From NCBI GenBank assembly GCA_934630485.1, contig CAKTWD010000006.1, positions 1 to 32,331 on the forward strand: a stretch of 32,331 nt of DNA, in the 5' to 3' direction. The notes beneath the pieces were generated by a model that did no database searches, was not told where the DNA came from, and worked only from the letters and a program-made list of their open reading frames with translations. The DNA is from an uncultured Eggerthellaceae bacterium. Its GTDB lineage: Bacteria > Actinomycetota > Coriobacteriia > Coriobacteriales > Eggerthellaceae. Position numbers and translations under genes: made by a program. Shown in pieces: positions 7,208 to 14,911 of the stretch; the first letter of the stretch is position 1; every line of letters starts with the position of its first letter.

Positions 7208-8647
7208 ATGGATTTCGTTTCGGTTTTGAACAGCATCGACGCGGTAATTTGGGGTCCGCCGTTGATCATCTTGCTTTTGGGGTGCCATCTATACACCACG
7301 TATAAGACGAAGTTCATTCAGCGTAAGCTTCCTCTTGCTTTGAAATTGTCTCTGACCAGCGACGATAAGGCCGAAGGCGATCTTAGCAACTTTGGCGCCA
7401 TGGTTACGTCCCTGGCCTCGACGCTTGGTACGGGCTCCATCGTGGGCGTGGCCACCGCGATTTTGTCGGGCGGCCCGGGTGCTGTGCTGTGGATGTGGCT
7501 GACGGGTATTTTGGGTATGGCCACCAAATACGTTGAAGTGTTCGCCTCTATGAAGTACCGCGTTAAGGACGTGCGTGGCGAGATGATGGGCGGCGCCATG
7601 CATGTCTGGGAGCAGCGCTTCAAGCGCGAAGACGGAACGGTGCCGTGGTGGGCTAAGTTCATGGCCATTTGGTTTTCGGTGTTCGCGCTGTTCTCCATTT
7701 TCGGCATCGGCTACGCCGTGCAGACTAGTTCCATCACCAGCGTTTTTCAGGTGAACCTAGGCGTCGAGCCCTGGGTTGTCGCCTCTATCGTGTGCGGCAG
7801 CGCTCTGATCATCATCTACGGCGGACTTCAGCGTATCTCGTCTATTTGCGAGAAGCTGGTGCCCATCATGGGTGCCGCTTATATTTTGGGCTGCATCTAC
7901 ATTCTTATCTGCAACGCACCGCTTTTGTGGGACACCGTGGTTCTGATCTTCGAGTGCGCTTTGACGCCCAAGGCCGCATTCGGCGGCGCGGTGGGCAGCG
8001 GTATTATGATGGCGCTGCAGTTCGGATGCGCGCGCGGTCTTTTCTCGAACGAGGCTGGTCTTGGCACGCAGCCTATCATCGCCGCCGCAGCGTCTTCCAA
8101 GAACCCGGCGCGTCAGGCGTTGGTTGCTATGACCAGTGTGTTCTGGTGCACCGTTGTCATCTGCCTGCTTACGGCGTTCGTTATCGTCAGCACCATGATC
8201 GCACATCCTACCTTGGTTACCGACATGCACGTGACCAACGGCGCATCGTTGGCCAACGCGGTGTTCAGCACCATTCCTTATGTGGGCACGCCTGTTTTGA
8301 TGCTGGGAATTCTTACGTTCGCGTACTCAACCATCCTTGGTTGGAGTTATTACGGCAATCGCGTGGTCACGTATCTGTTCGGCCGTCGCCATGTGTCGCT
8401 TTACCTTGCGCTTTGCATTTGCGCGGGCTTTTTGGGTGGTATTGGCGTGGGCGATATCGCATGGACGGCAACCGACATCGCCAATGCGCTTATGGCTTTG
8501 CCGAACATTCTGATGGTCTTCCTTATGGCGGGTATCGTCGGCAAAGAAACGCAGCACTATGTGTACGACGACAACATCGATGAGGAAGTGGACGACAAGA
8601 TCCACACCCTCGAAGACCAAAGCGTTTTCGTTCGCAAGAAGGCTTAG
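7208..8647 (+). CDS. Alanine/glycine:cation symporter (AGCS family)
   Basis: A 479-residue sodium- or proton-coupled amino-acid carrier of the AGCS family, inner-membrane proteins importing alanine or glycine. It shows around 10-11 hydrophobic segments. The family motif GTGSIVGVATAI (residues 79-90) in the substrate/cation region is clear, followed by GGPGAVLWMWLTG. Later come FSNEAGLGTQPIIAAAA (about 280-296), the second hallmark of the family, and a GWSYYGNR motif (about 379-386). The C-terminal tail is acidic and soluble. ATG 7208 has an AAGAAGG ribosome-binding site. Its length is normal for the family. It is divergent from the amidohydrolase and is followed by a strong terminator, so it is a single-gene transcript. 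Confidence 0.93.
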   Translation: MDFVSVLNSIDAVIWGPPLIILLLGCHLYTTYKTKFIQRKLPLALKLSLTSDDKAEGDLSNFGAMVTSLASTLGTGSIVGVATAILSGGPGAVLWMWLTGILGMATKYVEVFASMKYRVKDVRGEMMGGAMHVWEQRFKREDGTVPWWAKFMAIWFSVFALFSIFGIGYAVQTSSITSVFQVNLGVEPWVVASIVCGSALIIIYGGLQRISSICEKLVPIMGAAYILGCIYILICNAPLLWDTVVLIFECALTPKAAFGGAVGSGIMMALQFGCARGLFSNEAGLGTQPIIAAAASSKNPARQALVAMTSVFWCTVVICLLTAFVIVSTMIAHPTLVTDMHVTNGASLANAVFSTIPYVGTPVLMLGILTFAYSTILGWSYYGNRVVTYLFGRRHVSLYLALCICAGFLGGIGVGDIAWTATDIANALMALPNILMVFLMAGIVGKETQHYVYDDNIDEEVDDKIHTLEDQSVFVRKKA

Positions 8648-8724
8648 TAGCAGATGATGCTCGTTTTTAGGTGCTGCTTCGTTTTTTGACGTTAGCCGGT
8701 TTTCTCATAGCTCGGACAACAGTT

Positions 8725-8772
8725 AAGCCCACCGCGGGATTCTCATGATCGGATCGTCGCGGTGGGCTTTTT
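8725..8772 (+). terminator. Terminator of the Ala/Gly symporter gene
   Basis: AAGCCCACCGCG (8725-8736) pairs perfectly with CGCGGTGGGCTT (8758-8769) and is followed by T to 8772. The minus-strand product would have only two T after the stem, so it mainly serves the plus-strand gene. Confidence 0.9.
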
Positions 8773-8834
8773 GCAGCCTGCTTCCTGTTTTTCACCCGAT
8801 GCGAATGGGGCTTTCGCCCGTGCGGCTTCGTTGC

Positions 8835-10112
8835 TTACAGGCTCTTAAGCGCCTGATCGAGGTCTTCCAGAATGTCGTCGGTGTCTTCAAGTCCGCAGCT
8901 GAAGCGCACGAGGTTGGGCTCGACGCCTGCCGCTTGAAGCTCTTCGTCGGTCATCTGGCGATGCGTGGTTGATGCGGGGTGCAAGCAGCACGTATGAGAA
9001 TCGGCGACGTGGGTTTCGACCTGCGCGACCTCCAAGCGCGACATCAGGGCCTCAGCTTGGTTGCGGCCGCCCGCCACGCCAAAGCTCACTACGCCGCACG
9101 AGCCGTTGGGCAAGTACTTCTGCTGAAGGGCGTGGTAGCGGTCGCCCGGCAAATCAGGATAGCGCACCCATTCGACAAGGGGGTTGGCTTGCAGGAACTG
9201 CGCCACCGCCAAGCCGTTTTTGCAATGCTGTGCCATGCGCACGTGAAGGCTTTCAAGGCCAAGCGCAAGGTAGAAGGCGTTTTGGGGCGACTGGATAGAG
9301 CCGAAGTCGCGCATCAGCTGCGTAGTGGCCTTAGTGATGAACGCGCCTTCTTTGCCGAATTTCTCGGCGAAAACAACGCCGTGGTAGCTTTCGTCAGGCG
9401 TGCAGAAATCCGGGAACTTATCTGCGTGTGCAAGCCAGTCGAAATTCCCGCCGTCGACGATGGCGCCGCCCAATGCGGCAGCATGGCCGTCCATGTATTT
9501 GGTGGTGGAATGCGTCACGATGTCAGCGCCCCATTCAATGGGTCTGCAGTTAATGGGCGTTGCGAACGTGTTGTCAACGATCAGCGGTACGCCGTGTGCA
9601 TGAGCCGCTTTGGCGAACTTCTCGATATCCAAAACGGCAAGAGCGGGATTTGCGATCGTTTCTCCGTATACGGCTTTGGTGTTCGGACGGAATGCAGCCT
9701 CAAGTTCTTCTTCGGTGCAGTCGGGTGATACGAACGTGGTTTCAAGCCCCATGCGTTTCATAGTGACGGCCAGTAGGTTGTAGGAGCCGCCATAAATTGC
9801 GGAGCTTGCCACAACGTGATCTCCGTTTGCGGCAAGGTTGAACAAGGCGAAGAAGTTCGCCGCCTGGCCCGACGAGGTGAGCATAGCACTTGTGCCGCCT
9901 TCAAGTTGAGCGATGCGCGCGGCAACGGTGTCGTTCGTGGGGTTTTGCAGGCGGGAGTAGAAATAGCCCGACTCTTCAAGATCGAAGAGCTTTCCCATTT
10001 GGGCGGACGTGTCATATTTGAACGTGGTCGATTGCACGATGGGGATCTGGCGAGGTTCTCCGCTGTTCGGCGAGTAGCCGCCCTGTACGCACGTGGTGCC
10101 GATCCTGGTCAT
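8835..10112 (-). CDS. metY: O-acetylhomoserine aminocarboxypropyltransferase/cysteine synthase (MetY)
   Basis: A 425-residue PLP enzyme of the Cys/Met-metabolism family. MetY enzymes make homocysteine (or methionine) from O-acetylhomoserine and sulfide (or methanethiol). The first block IPIVQSTTF (23-31) is followed by YSRLQNPTND (52-61). The PLP-phosphate region is SSGQAAN (80-86), the pyridine-binding aspartate is Asp180 in IVDNTF, and the Schiff-base lysine is Lys205 in THSTTKYMDGH. The C-terminus has the LHPASTTHRQ motif typical of MetY rather than of cystathionine gamma-lyases. Length is normal. ATG 10112 follows an AAGAGG ribosome-binding site. It reads away from an MFS gene across a 444-base region with repeats. 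Confidence 0.93.
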   Translation of the reverse strand: MTRIGTTCVQGGYSPNSGEPRQIPIVQSTTFKYDTSAQMGKLFDLEESGYFYSRLQNPTNDTVAARIAQLEGGTSAMLTSSGQAANFFALFNLAANGDHVVASSAIYGGSYNLLAVTMKRMGLETTFVSPDCTEEELEAAFRPNTKAVYGETIANPALAVLDIEKFAKAAHAHGVPLIVDNTFATPINCRPIEWGADIVTHSTTKYMDGHAAALGGAIVDGGNFDWLAHADKFPDFCTPDESYHGVVFAEKFGKEGAFITKATTQLMRDFGSIQSPQNAFYLALGLESLHVRMAQHCKNGLAVAQFLQANPLVEWVRYPDLPGDRYHALQQKYLPNGSCGVVSFGVAGGRNQAEALMSRLEVAQVETHVADSHTCCLHPASTTHRQMTDEELQAAGVEPNLVRFSCGLEDTDDILEDLDQALKSL

Positions 10113-10194
10113 TTGAAGCCTCTTTTCATTGCAGATTGATGCCGGCCCTTTGGCGAACGCTCAATGCTCTAAAGGGCCTCCATTCATGGCTGGA

Positions 10195-10222
10195 ATACTA
10201 GCAGAACGAGGCGGCGCTGAAA
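10195..10222 (-). promoter_or_regulatory. Probable metY promoter
   Basis: On the minus strand TTTCAG (plus 10217-10222), a 16-base spacer, and TAGTAT (plus 10195-10200) preceded by TGC, forming an extended -10. Transcription would start near 10188 and include the hairpin at 10144-10178 in the leader. Confidence 0.5.
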
Positions 10223-10269
10223 GTTTCTGCGAAGGAACTGCGCTTACGCCTTTTCAATATCTGGATAGT

Positions 10270-10345
10270 TGCATGACAGATAACCGGGCTCTGCGATAGC
10301 AAGCTAACTAACTGCATGGTAGACAACCTTGCTCTGCGCTAGCAA
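10270..10345. repeat. Imperfect 33-base direct repeat, period 43
   Basis: Units 10270-10302 and 10313-10345 agree at 27 of 33 positions; both begin TGCATG and end in TAGCAA, with GCTCTGCG conserved within. The second unit contains the inverted pair TTGCT/AGCAA. The pair sits about 50 bases upstream of the metY -35 box and about 105 upstream of the MFS -35 box, so paired binding sites for a regulator are the obvious guess. Confidence 0.6.
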
Positions 10346-10450
10346 ATGATCTCTTTAGTAGGCTGCAGTTAAATTCAGTTTAACCGATGCAACCAAACAT
10401 AATTCGTTAAAATACTGTGAAGGGAAGGATTAAATGGTCATTCATGCACG

Positions 10451-10478
10451 TTGAAACACCACGCCAGTCTATTATTCT
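10451..10478 (+). promoter_or_regulatory. Probable promoter of the MFS gene at 10557
   Basis: TTGAAA (10451-10456), a 16-base spacer, and TATTCT (10473-10478). Transcription would begin near 10485, just before the inverted repeat at 10499-10526. Confidence 0.55.
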
Positions 10479-10498
10479 CATCGCGCAATCGCGTAGCA

Positions 10499-10526
10499 TG
10501 CCATCACCCCGAGACATTTGATGGCA
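10499..10526 (+). repeat. Inverted repeat in the MFS leader
   Basis: TGCCATCA (10499-10506) and TGATGGCA (10519-10526) are perfectly complementary around 12 bases. It lies just downstream of the expected transcription start and 16 bases before the ribosome-binding site AAGGAG (10543-10548), so it could be a repressor operator or a leader hairpin. Confidence 0.55.
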
Positions 10527-10556
10527 GGCATCCCTAGTTAACAAGGAGAGAATTAC

Positions 10557-11789
10557 ATGCAGGACGGCATTAAATCGCCGACTCGATGGGTTGTGCTATT
10601 CACGTTGGTGATGGGCATGATCGTCATGAATATCGGAAACTTCGTGTTCTCGACGAACCCGGGTCCTATGATGGCAAAGTACAACATGGATCAAGCACAG
10701 CTTACGGCGCTGACCACCATCTCGCTTTTGCCGGGCGCCTTTTTCAGCATCATCTTGGGCAATTTCTTCGATAAGAAGGGTCCAAAGGCCGTGCGTTTCG
10801 TTGGTGCGGCTATGATCGCTGCGGCTGCTTTGTGCCAGTTGGCTCGTGTGTACGTTGACAGCTATGGCGTGCTTGTTGTTCTTACGTTCCTTTCGGGTTC
10901 CCTGTTCTTGCCTACGCAGGTTCTTCCTGCGAAATTGATCGGCGCATGGTTCGACGCCAAAGAGGGAAGCCTTGCCATGGGCATCTATTCGGCAGCGGCA
11001 GGTACCGGTGTTCTTCTCGCCTTCGGTTTGGCGGCGGTGGTTCCCGATACGTTCATGTCGCTGATGATCTGCTTCTTGGCGTTTGTGCTGGTTACTATCC
11101 TTTGGGTGTTCTTCGGCAAGCTTCCCGAAGGCGCTCCTCAGGCACCCGTGCAGCGCGAAGCGGGCAAGGGCGGCTTCAAGGCGCTCCTTAAGAGCAAAAA
11201 CCTTTGGATGGTCATGCTGTGCAACGGCGTGGCGGCTTCTATGCCCGCGCTTTTGAACAGCTACTTGGTGAACGTGCTTCTGGCAAAGGGCATGACCGCT
11301 GAAGTCGCGGCGCTTTTGGGCATGGTTCTTAGCGCGTTCATGATCGTCGGCTCTATTGTTCAGGGTTCAATCGTTGCGAAGCTGGGCAAGATGAACAAGG
11401 AGTATTTGATTGCGTGCGGTTTGGCCGGTGTTTTGCTTTTCGCGGTTTACCCTGCTCCCAATGATGCTCTGACCATTGTGTTCCTGTGTGTTGGTGGCTT
11501 TTGCGCTGCGGGCGGTATGGCGGTTAATTTCGGTCGCGTAAGCTTGCTTCCTCTGACAGGTGATTTTGGCCCCGAGAGCATCGGTGCGGCGGGCGGCATG
11601 GTGAACACCGCTATGGGTCTGTGCGGTTTCGTTTTTCCTACGTTGGTTGCCTCCATTTTCGGCGCGAATTACTTTGCCGTGTTCGCTACCATCGGCGCGT
11701 TCTTCATCCTTATCGCCATCGTCGGCGGTTTGATCATCCCGGAGCTTGGTGAGAAGGGCGAGCTTGCTCAGAAAGCCAAGCAGCAGTAA
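10557..11789 (+). CDS. MFS transporter
   Basis: A 410-residue major facilitator superfamily carrier with about 12 hydrophobic segments and a central hydrophilic linker (about residues 193-217). The loop between segments 2 and 3 reads GNFFDKKGPKAVR, a variant of the MFS signature GxxxDrxGrkr. The GGMVNTAMGLCGFVFP segment near residue 345 resembles nitrate/organic-anion-type carriers, but the substrate cannot be assigned. ATG 10557 has a good AAGGAG ribosome-binding site nine bases upstream and a recognisable promoter (10451-10478). The C-terminus is lysine/glutamine-rich. A PucR-like regulator gene follows in the same direction about 210 bases downstream, beyond two hairpins, and may control this carrier. 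Confidence 0.88.
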   Translation: MQDGIKSPTRWVVLFTLVMGMIVMNIGNFVFSTNPGPMMAKYNMDQAQLTALTTISLLPGAFFSIILGNFFDKKGPKAVRFVGAAMIAAAALCQLARVYVDSYGVLVVLTFLSGSLFLPTQVLPAKLIGAWFDAKEGSLAMGIYSAAAGTGVLLAFGLAAVVPDTFMSLMICFLAFVLVTILWVFFGKLPEGAPQAPVQREAGKGGFKALLKSKNLWMVMLCNGVAASMPALLNSYLVNVLLAKGMTAEVAALLGMVLSAFMIVGSIVQGSIVAKLGKMNKEYLIACGLAGVLLFAVYPAPNDALTIVFLCVGGFCAAGGMAVNFGRVSLLPLTGDFGPESIGAAGGMVNTAMGLCGFVFPTLVASIFGANYFAVFATIGAFFILIAIVGGLIIPELGEKGELAQKAKQQ

Positions 11790-11803
11790 GCCCTTCAGGC
11801 TTG

Positions 11804-11831
11804 AAGTTGGGGATGGCCGTTTCCCCAACTT
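11804..11831 (+). terminator. Hairpin after the MFS gene, weak terminator
   Basis: AAGTTGGGGA (11804-11813) pairs perfectly with TCCCCAACTT (11822-11831) around eight bases. No T run follows, so it may protect the 3' end rather than terminate alone. Confidence 0.5.
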
Positions 11832-11869
11832 GGGATATTCGTCAAATTATCGTTTCTCGTTGCGTTTTG

Positions 11870-11908
11870 TCAGCCGTTCGTCTCGTGTAAGGCGGGCGGC
11901 TGATTTTT
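11870..11908 (+). terminator. Probable terminator between the MFS and regulator genes
   Basis: TCAGCCG (11870-11876) pairs with CGGCTGA (11897-11903), followed directly by five T (11904-11908). The loop is long (20 bases) with little further pairing. Confidence 0.6.
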
Positions 11909-12000
11909 GTTCTGCTCGTTTATTGTTCGTGGCTGATGAGTATGCCAAAATGGCTGGGGTATGCTTCCGGTATTTCGATGAGGGACTTTGGGAGGGGTTT

Positions 12001-12876
12001 ATGGTTAAACAGATGCCGCATGAGTTCGACGCCGGCATGAAAGTCACAAGGAACGGCCGCTTTTCTCAAGCGGTGTTCAATTCCTATGACATTCCGTTTG
12101 ACGATATCTATGAGTCCCTTATCAAAAAGGGCTACATTCCCGGCGTTCACATCAAGACCGTCGTCTTCGATCTTACGGGCAAGGATGTTGACCGCGACGC
12201 CATCAAGGAAGCGGCGGAAACGCTTAACGAGGGGCGCGCATACGTGCGCTTCGTTGGCGACTTCATGGTGATATTCCTGTACACGAAGGTAGCGCGCGAC
12301 TTCACCACCATCTCCCATGATCGCATTATGTCTTCGCTCGACGAGACCATTCATCGTCCGTTCGACGTGCTGTGCGGCATCTCGCAGATGTTCGAAGATT
12401 TGCACGAGGCAGGCAGCGCATTCAAACAGGCTCTTTATGCGCTTGAGTACCGTGATTTCTATCGTCGTGAAATGCGCATCATGCGCGAGGAGCATTACGA
12501 GGAGATCGCTGCGGGCGCCGCGTTCGAGCAGGTCGTACCGTATTATCTTGTCGAGGAAAGTTGTGTCGACACCGCTTTCGTTGACTTTTGCCTTTCCCAG
12601 GCGTTTTTGACCACCATTTTGGCCGACGACATTCGAAACAACACCAAGAACTTCCAGATCTTGTGGTTCTACTTAGCCTACGAATGCAATGCCTCGTCGG
12701 TGGGGCGCCGTATGTTCATGCATCGCAACTCGGTTCTGTATCACCTGAAGCAGATGGAGAAACGCTACGACTTCAGTCTTGAGCGCAGATACTTCCGCGA
12801 AAAGCTGATGCTCGACTTCAGGTTGGTTTTCATGAACCTGAGCGAAGCGTCTCTGAATACGTTGTTCGAGAACTGA
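12001..12876 (+). CDS. Transcriptional regulator with PucR-type C-terminal helix-turn-helix
   Basis: A 291-residue protein. Residues about 213-282 match the PucR C-terminal helix-turn-helix: a helix NFQILWFYLAYECNASSV, then the recognition part MFMHRNSVLYHLKQMEKRY, closing with FREKLMLDFRLVF. The preceding 200 residues have no motif I recognise; in this family that part usually senses a metabolite. The start is ATG 12001 with a strong GGGAGGGG ribosome-binding site; the frame is open further upstream to 11746, but that stretch overlaps the previous gene and its terminators and has no coding character. The regulator lies downstream of an MFS carrier and is likely to control it or itself. It is closed by the very strong hairpin at 12932-12971. 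Confidence 0.78.
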   Translation: MVKQMPHEFDAGMKVTRNGRFSQAVFNSYDIPFDDIYESLIKKGYIPGVHIKTVVFDLTGKDVDRDAIKEAAETLNEGRAYVRFVGDFMVIFLYTKVARDFTTISHDRIMSSLDETIHRPFDVLCGISQMFEDLHEAGSAFKQALYALEYRDFYRREMRIMREEHYEEIAAGAAFEQVVPYYLVEESCVDTAFVDFCLSQAFLTTILADDIRNNTKNFQILWFYLAYECNASSVGRRMFMHRNSVLYHLKQMEKRYDFSLERRYFREKLMLDFRLVFMNLSEASLNTLFEN

Positions 12877-12931
12877 TTTCCCCTGACGGTTCAAGCGATT
12901 GAGTGCGAGCCGGCGATCATACCTTCGTCTA

Positions 12932-12971
12932 AAACCAAACAAGGCGCCTGATAAGGCGCCTTGTTTGGTTT
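12932..12971. terminator. Bidirectional terminator, 17-bp perfect stem
   Basis: Bases 12932-12948 (AAACCAAACAAGGCGCC) are perfectly complementary to 12955-12971, with the loop TGATAA. The outer arm is A-rich on one side and T-rich on the other, so it terminates in both directions: the regulator gene on plus and threonine ammonia-lyase on minus. Confidence 0.92.
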
Positions 12972-12998
12972 CGAAAACCGCGATTCGGATTGCGTGCG

Positions 12999-14219
12999 CT
13001 AAAGCACTGTCTGGATGACCTGCGGACGGAATCCCGCCGCATCAAGAGCTTCGATGATCTCCTGTTTGTGTTCGACGCCGAACGATTCGATGGTCAGGCG
13101 CAGTTCAACGCCGTCGTTACGGTTGATGTTCACGAACTGGTTGTGCTCGATGCGGATCACGTTGCCCTTGTGCTGGGCGATGGTGCTCGAGACGGCAACC
13201 AGCTGGCCGGGCGTATCGGGGAGCATTGTGGATACCGTGAAAATGCGGCCACGTGCGATAAGGCCGTGCTGGATCACCGAGCTCATGGTGATGACGTCCA
13301 TGTTTCCGCCCGACAGGATGCTGACAACCTTCTTGCCTTCGGCGGGAAGGTGCTTCAATGCGGCAACGGTTAGCAGGCCGGAGTTCTCAACCACCATCTT
13401 GTGGTTTTCGACCATATCCAAGAAACATTCGATAAGCTCGTCGTCTTCGATGGTGATGATGTCGTCGATGTTTTGTTGGATGTAGGGGAAGATCTTGTCG
13501 CCTGGTTCCTGAACGGCGGTGCCGTCTGCAATGGTGGAGACGTGGGGGAGCTTCACAACGTGGCCCGCCTCAAGCGACGCCTTCATGCATGCGGCGCCTG
13601 CGGGTTCAACGCCGATGACCTTGATGTGCGGGTTCAACAGCTTCGCAAGCGTGCTGACGCCGGTGGCCAATCCGCCGCCCCCGATGGGAACAAGCACGAT
13701 GTCGACCAAGGGAAGCTCCTGAACGATCTCCATCATGATCGAACCTTGACCGGTGGCAACGGCGGGATCGTTGAAGGGGTGCACGAACGTGTAGCCTTCT
13801 TCTTCGGCAAGCTTCGCTGCGTATTCGGCAGCTTCGTCGTATACGTTTCCATGCAAAATGACTTCCCCGCCGTAGTGCTTAGTGCGTTCGATTTTGATAA
13901 GCGGGGTGGTGACCGGCATGACGATCTTTGCATTCACGCCGTAACGCGTCGCGGCGAAGGCGACTCCTTGCGCATGGTTGCCCGCGCTAGCGGTGATCAG
14001 GCCACGGCTTCGTTCTTCGTCGGTGAGCGTTGAGATCTTATAGTAGGCGCCGCGAACCTTATAGGCGCCCGTGCGCTGCATGTTCTCAGGCTTGAAGTAG
14101 ACTTTGTTGCCGGTGGCGTCGCTGAAGTGAGGGCTGTAGATGAGCTTAGTTTTCTCGGTTGCTTCTTTAACTTTGGTCGAGGCTTCCTCGAACGCCTCGA
14201 GAGTCAGCATCTCGGTCAT
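12999..14219 (-). CDS. ilvA: Threonine ammonia-lyase with one C-terminal ACT domain
   Basis: A 406-residue PLP enzyme of the threonine dehydratase family, converting threonine to 2-oxobutanoate and ammonia. The PLP lysine is Lys54 in RTGAYKVRGA, the substrate loop is TASAGNHAQG (about 78-87), and the phosphate-binding glycine loop is PIGGGGLATG. The last 80 residues form a single ACT-type regulatory domain (GQLVAVSSTIAQHKGNV onward). Length and the single ACT domain fit the short IlvA/TdcB-like form seen in Gram-positives rather than the 514-residue biosynthetic form. The start chosen is ATG 14219 with AAGGGG upstream; TTG 14225 would add two residues. It is divergent from ridA, whose product clears the reactive enamine/imine intermediate made by this enzyme. 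Confidence 0.92.
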   Translation of the reverse strand: MTEMLTLEAFEEASTKVKEATEKTKLIYSPHFSDATGNKVYFKPENMQRTGAYKVRGAYYKISTLTDEERSRGLITASAGNHAQGVAFAATRYGVNAKIVMPVTTPLIKIERTKHYGGEVILHGNVYDEAAEYAAKLAEEEGYTFVHPFNDPAVATGQGSIMMEIVQELPLVDIVLVPIGGGGLATGVSTLAKLLNPHIKVIGVEPAGAACMKASLEAGHVVKLPHVSTIADGTAVQEPGDKIFPYIQQNIDDIITIEDDELIECFLDMVENHKMVVENSGLLTVAALKHLPAEGKKVVSILSGGNMDVITMSSVIQHGLIARGRIFTVSTMLPDTPGQLVAVSSTIAQHKGNVIRIEHNQFVNINRNDGVELRLTIESFGVEHKQEIIEALDAAGFRPQVIQTVL

Positions 14220-14318
14220 GCTCAATCCCCTTACTTTGTTGTTACGAGGGCGCGCCTTTCTGACGATTTCCTTGAAAGGAAGCGATCATGCACCCTATTC
14301 GGCAGCTTGCAGTGGCAT

Positions 14319-14324
14319 AGTATA
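14319..14324 (-). promoter_or_regulatory. Probable -10 box for threonine ammonia-lyase
   Basis: TATACT on the minus strand about 95 bases before the start codon. No good -35 is visible at 16-18 bases. A short word CAGTTAA recurs nearby on the plus strand (about 14327 and 14351) and could be part of an operator shared by the divergent genes. Confidence 0.35.
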
Positions 14325-14406
14325 CCCAGTTAAACATTAACCAACGGAAACAGTTAATCGTCATGTAATCGTCGCATGTCAGTGACGTCTTAGAGGAAGG
14401 CTCATC

Positions 14407-14784
14407 ATGGATACCATCGCCACAACCGAAGCTCCTGCCGCAATCGGTCCTTACGTTCAGGGCAATATCGTGGGGAACGTGCTGTTCGCTTCGGGCCAGA
14501 TCGCGCTCGACCCGGCAACGGGCGAGTTGGTGGGGAGCGATATCGTTTCGCAAACCGCGCAGGTCATGAAGAACATCGCTGCTCTTTTGAAGGCTGCCGG
14601 AACCGATTTCGATCACGTGGTGAAAACCACCTGTTTCCTCGACGACATCGACGACTTCGCCGCGTTCAATGCCGAATACGCAAAGTCTTTCACGGGCTCG
14701 AAACCCGCTCGTTCCTGCGTTGCCGTTGACAAGCTCCCTAAAGGCGCTCTTGTCGAAGTTGAGGTCATTGCTCAAATCGCATAA
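14407..14784 (+). CDS. ridA: RidA family enamine/imine deaminase
   Basis: A 125-residue protein of the RidA/YjgF/UK114 family. It hydrolyses 2-aminoacrylate and 2-iminobutanoate, toxic intermediates released by PLP dehydratases such as threonine ammonia-lyase. Family marks are the N-terminal APAAIGPYVQG (9-19), FASGQIALDPATGELV (27-42), the carboxylate-binding arginine Arg102 in KPARSCVAV, and the terminal PKGALVEVEVIA with the conserved glutamate near 118. Length is standard for this trimeric cytoplasmic protein. A GAGGAAGG ribosome-binding site precedes the ATG. It is divergent from the threonine ammonia-lyase gene, which matches its metabolic role well. Confidence 0.94.
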   Translation: MDTIATTEAPAAIGPYVQGNIVGNVLFASGQIALDPATGELVGSDIVSQTAQVMKNIAALLKAAGTDFDHVVKTTCFLDDIDDFAAFNAEYAKSFTGSKPARSCVAVDKLPKGALVEVEVIAQIA

Positions 14785-14911
14785 CGGGCGGTCGTGGGGT
14801 ATTAGCCAAGTTGACGGTTTGCCAAACGAGAGCGGGCGGCGGATCGTTTTGCGCTACCATAGCGTCTTATGAAATCATCCCGCGTTCTTACGCGGATCGA
14901 TTGGAGGACTT

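Larger units (their letters stand above)
10113..10556. other. Long divergent intergenic region metY / MFS
   Basis: A 444-base region without a gene. From left to right it holds a leader hairpin of metY (GGCCCTTT 10144-10151 with AAAGGGCC 10171-10178, no T run after it), the metY promoter (10195-10222), a 33-base imperfect direct repeat (10270-10345), an A/T-rich stretch (10350-10415), the MFS promoter (10451-10478), and an inverted repeat in the MFS leader (10499-10526). It is richer in A/T than its surroundings in the middle. Confidence 0.6.

Noticed and set aside
10144..10178. metY leader hairpin considered as a SAM riboswitch or terminator
   Set aside because: Too small for any SAM riboswitch class I know, lacks conserved core motifs, and no T run follows it on the minus strand.
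10434..10454. Six-codon open frame (MVIHAR) with a GGGAAGGA ribosome-binding site, as a leader peptide
   Set aside because: The likely promoter of the following gene overlaps and lies downstream of it, so it would not be in the main transcript.
11746..12000. N-terminal extension of the PucR-like regulator
   Set aside because: It overlaps the preceding MFS gene in another frame and runs through two hairpins. The ATG at 12001 has a strong ribosome-binding site.
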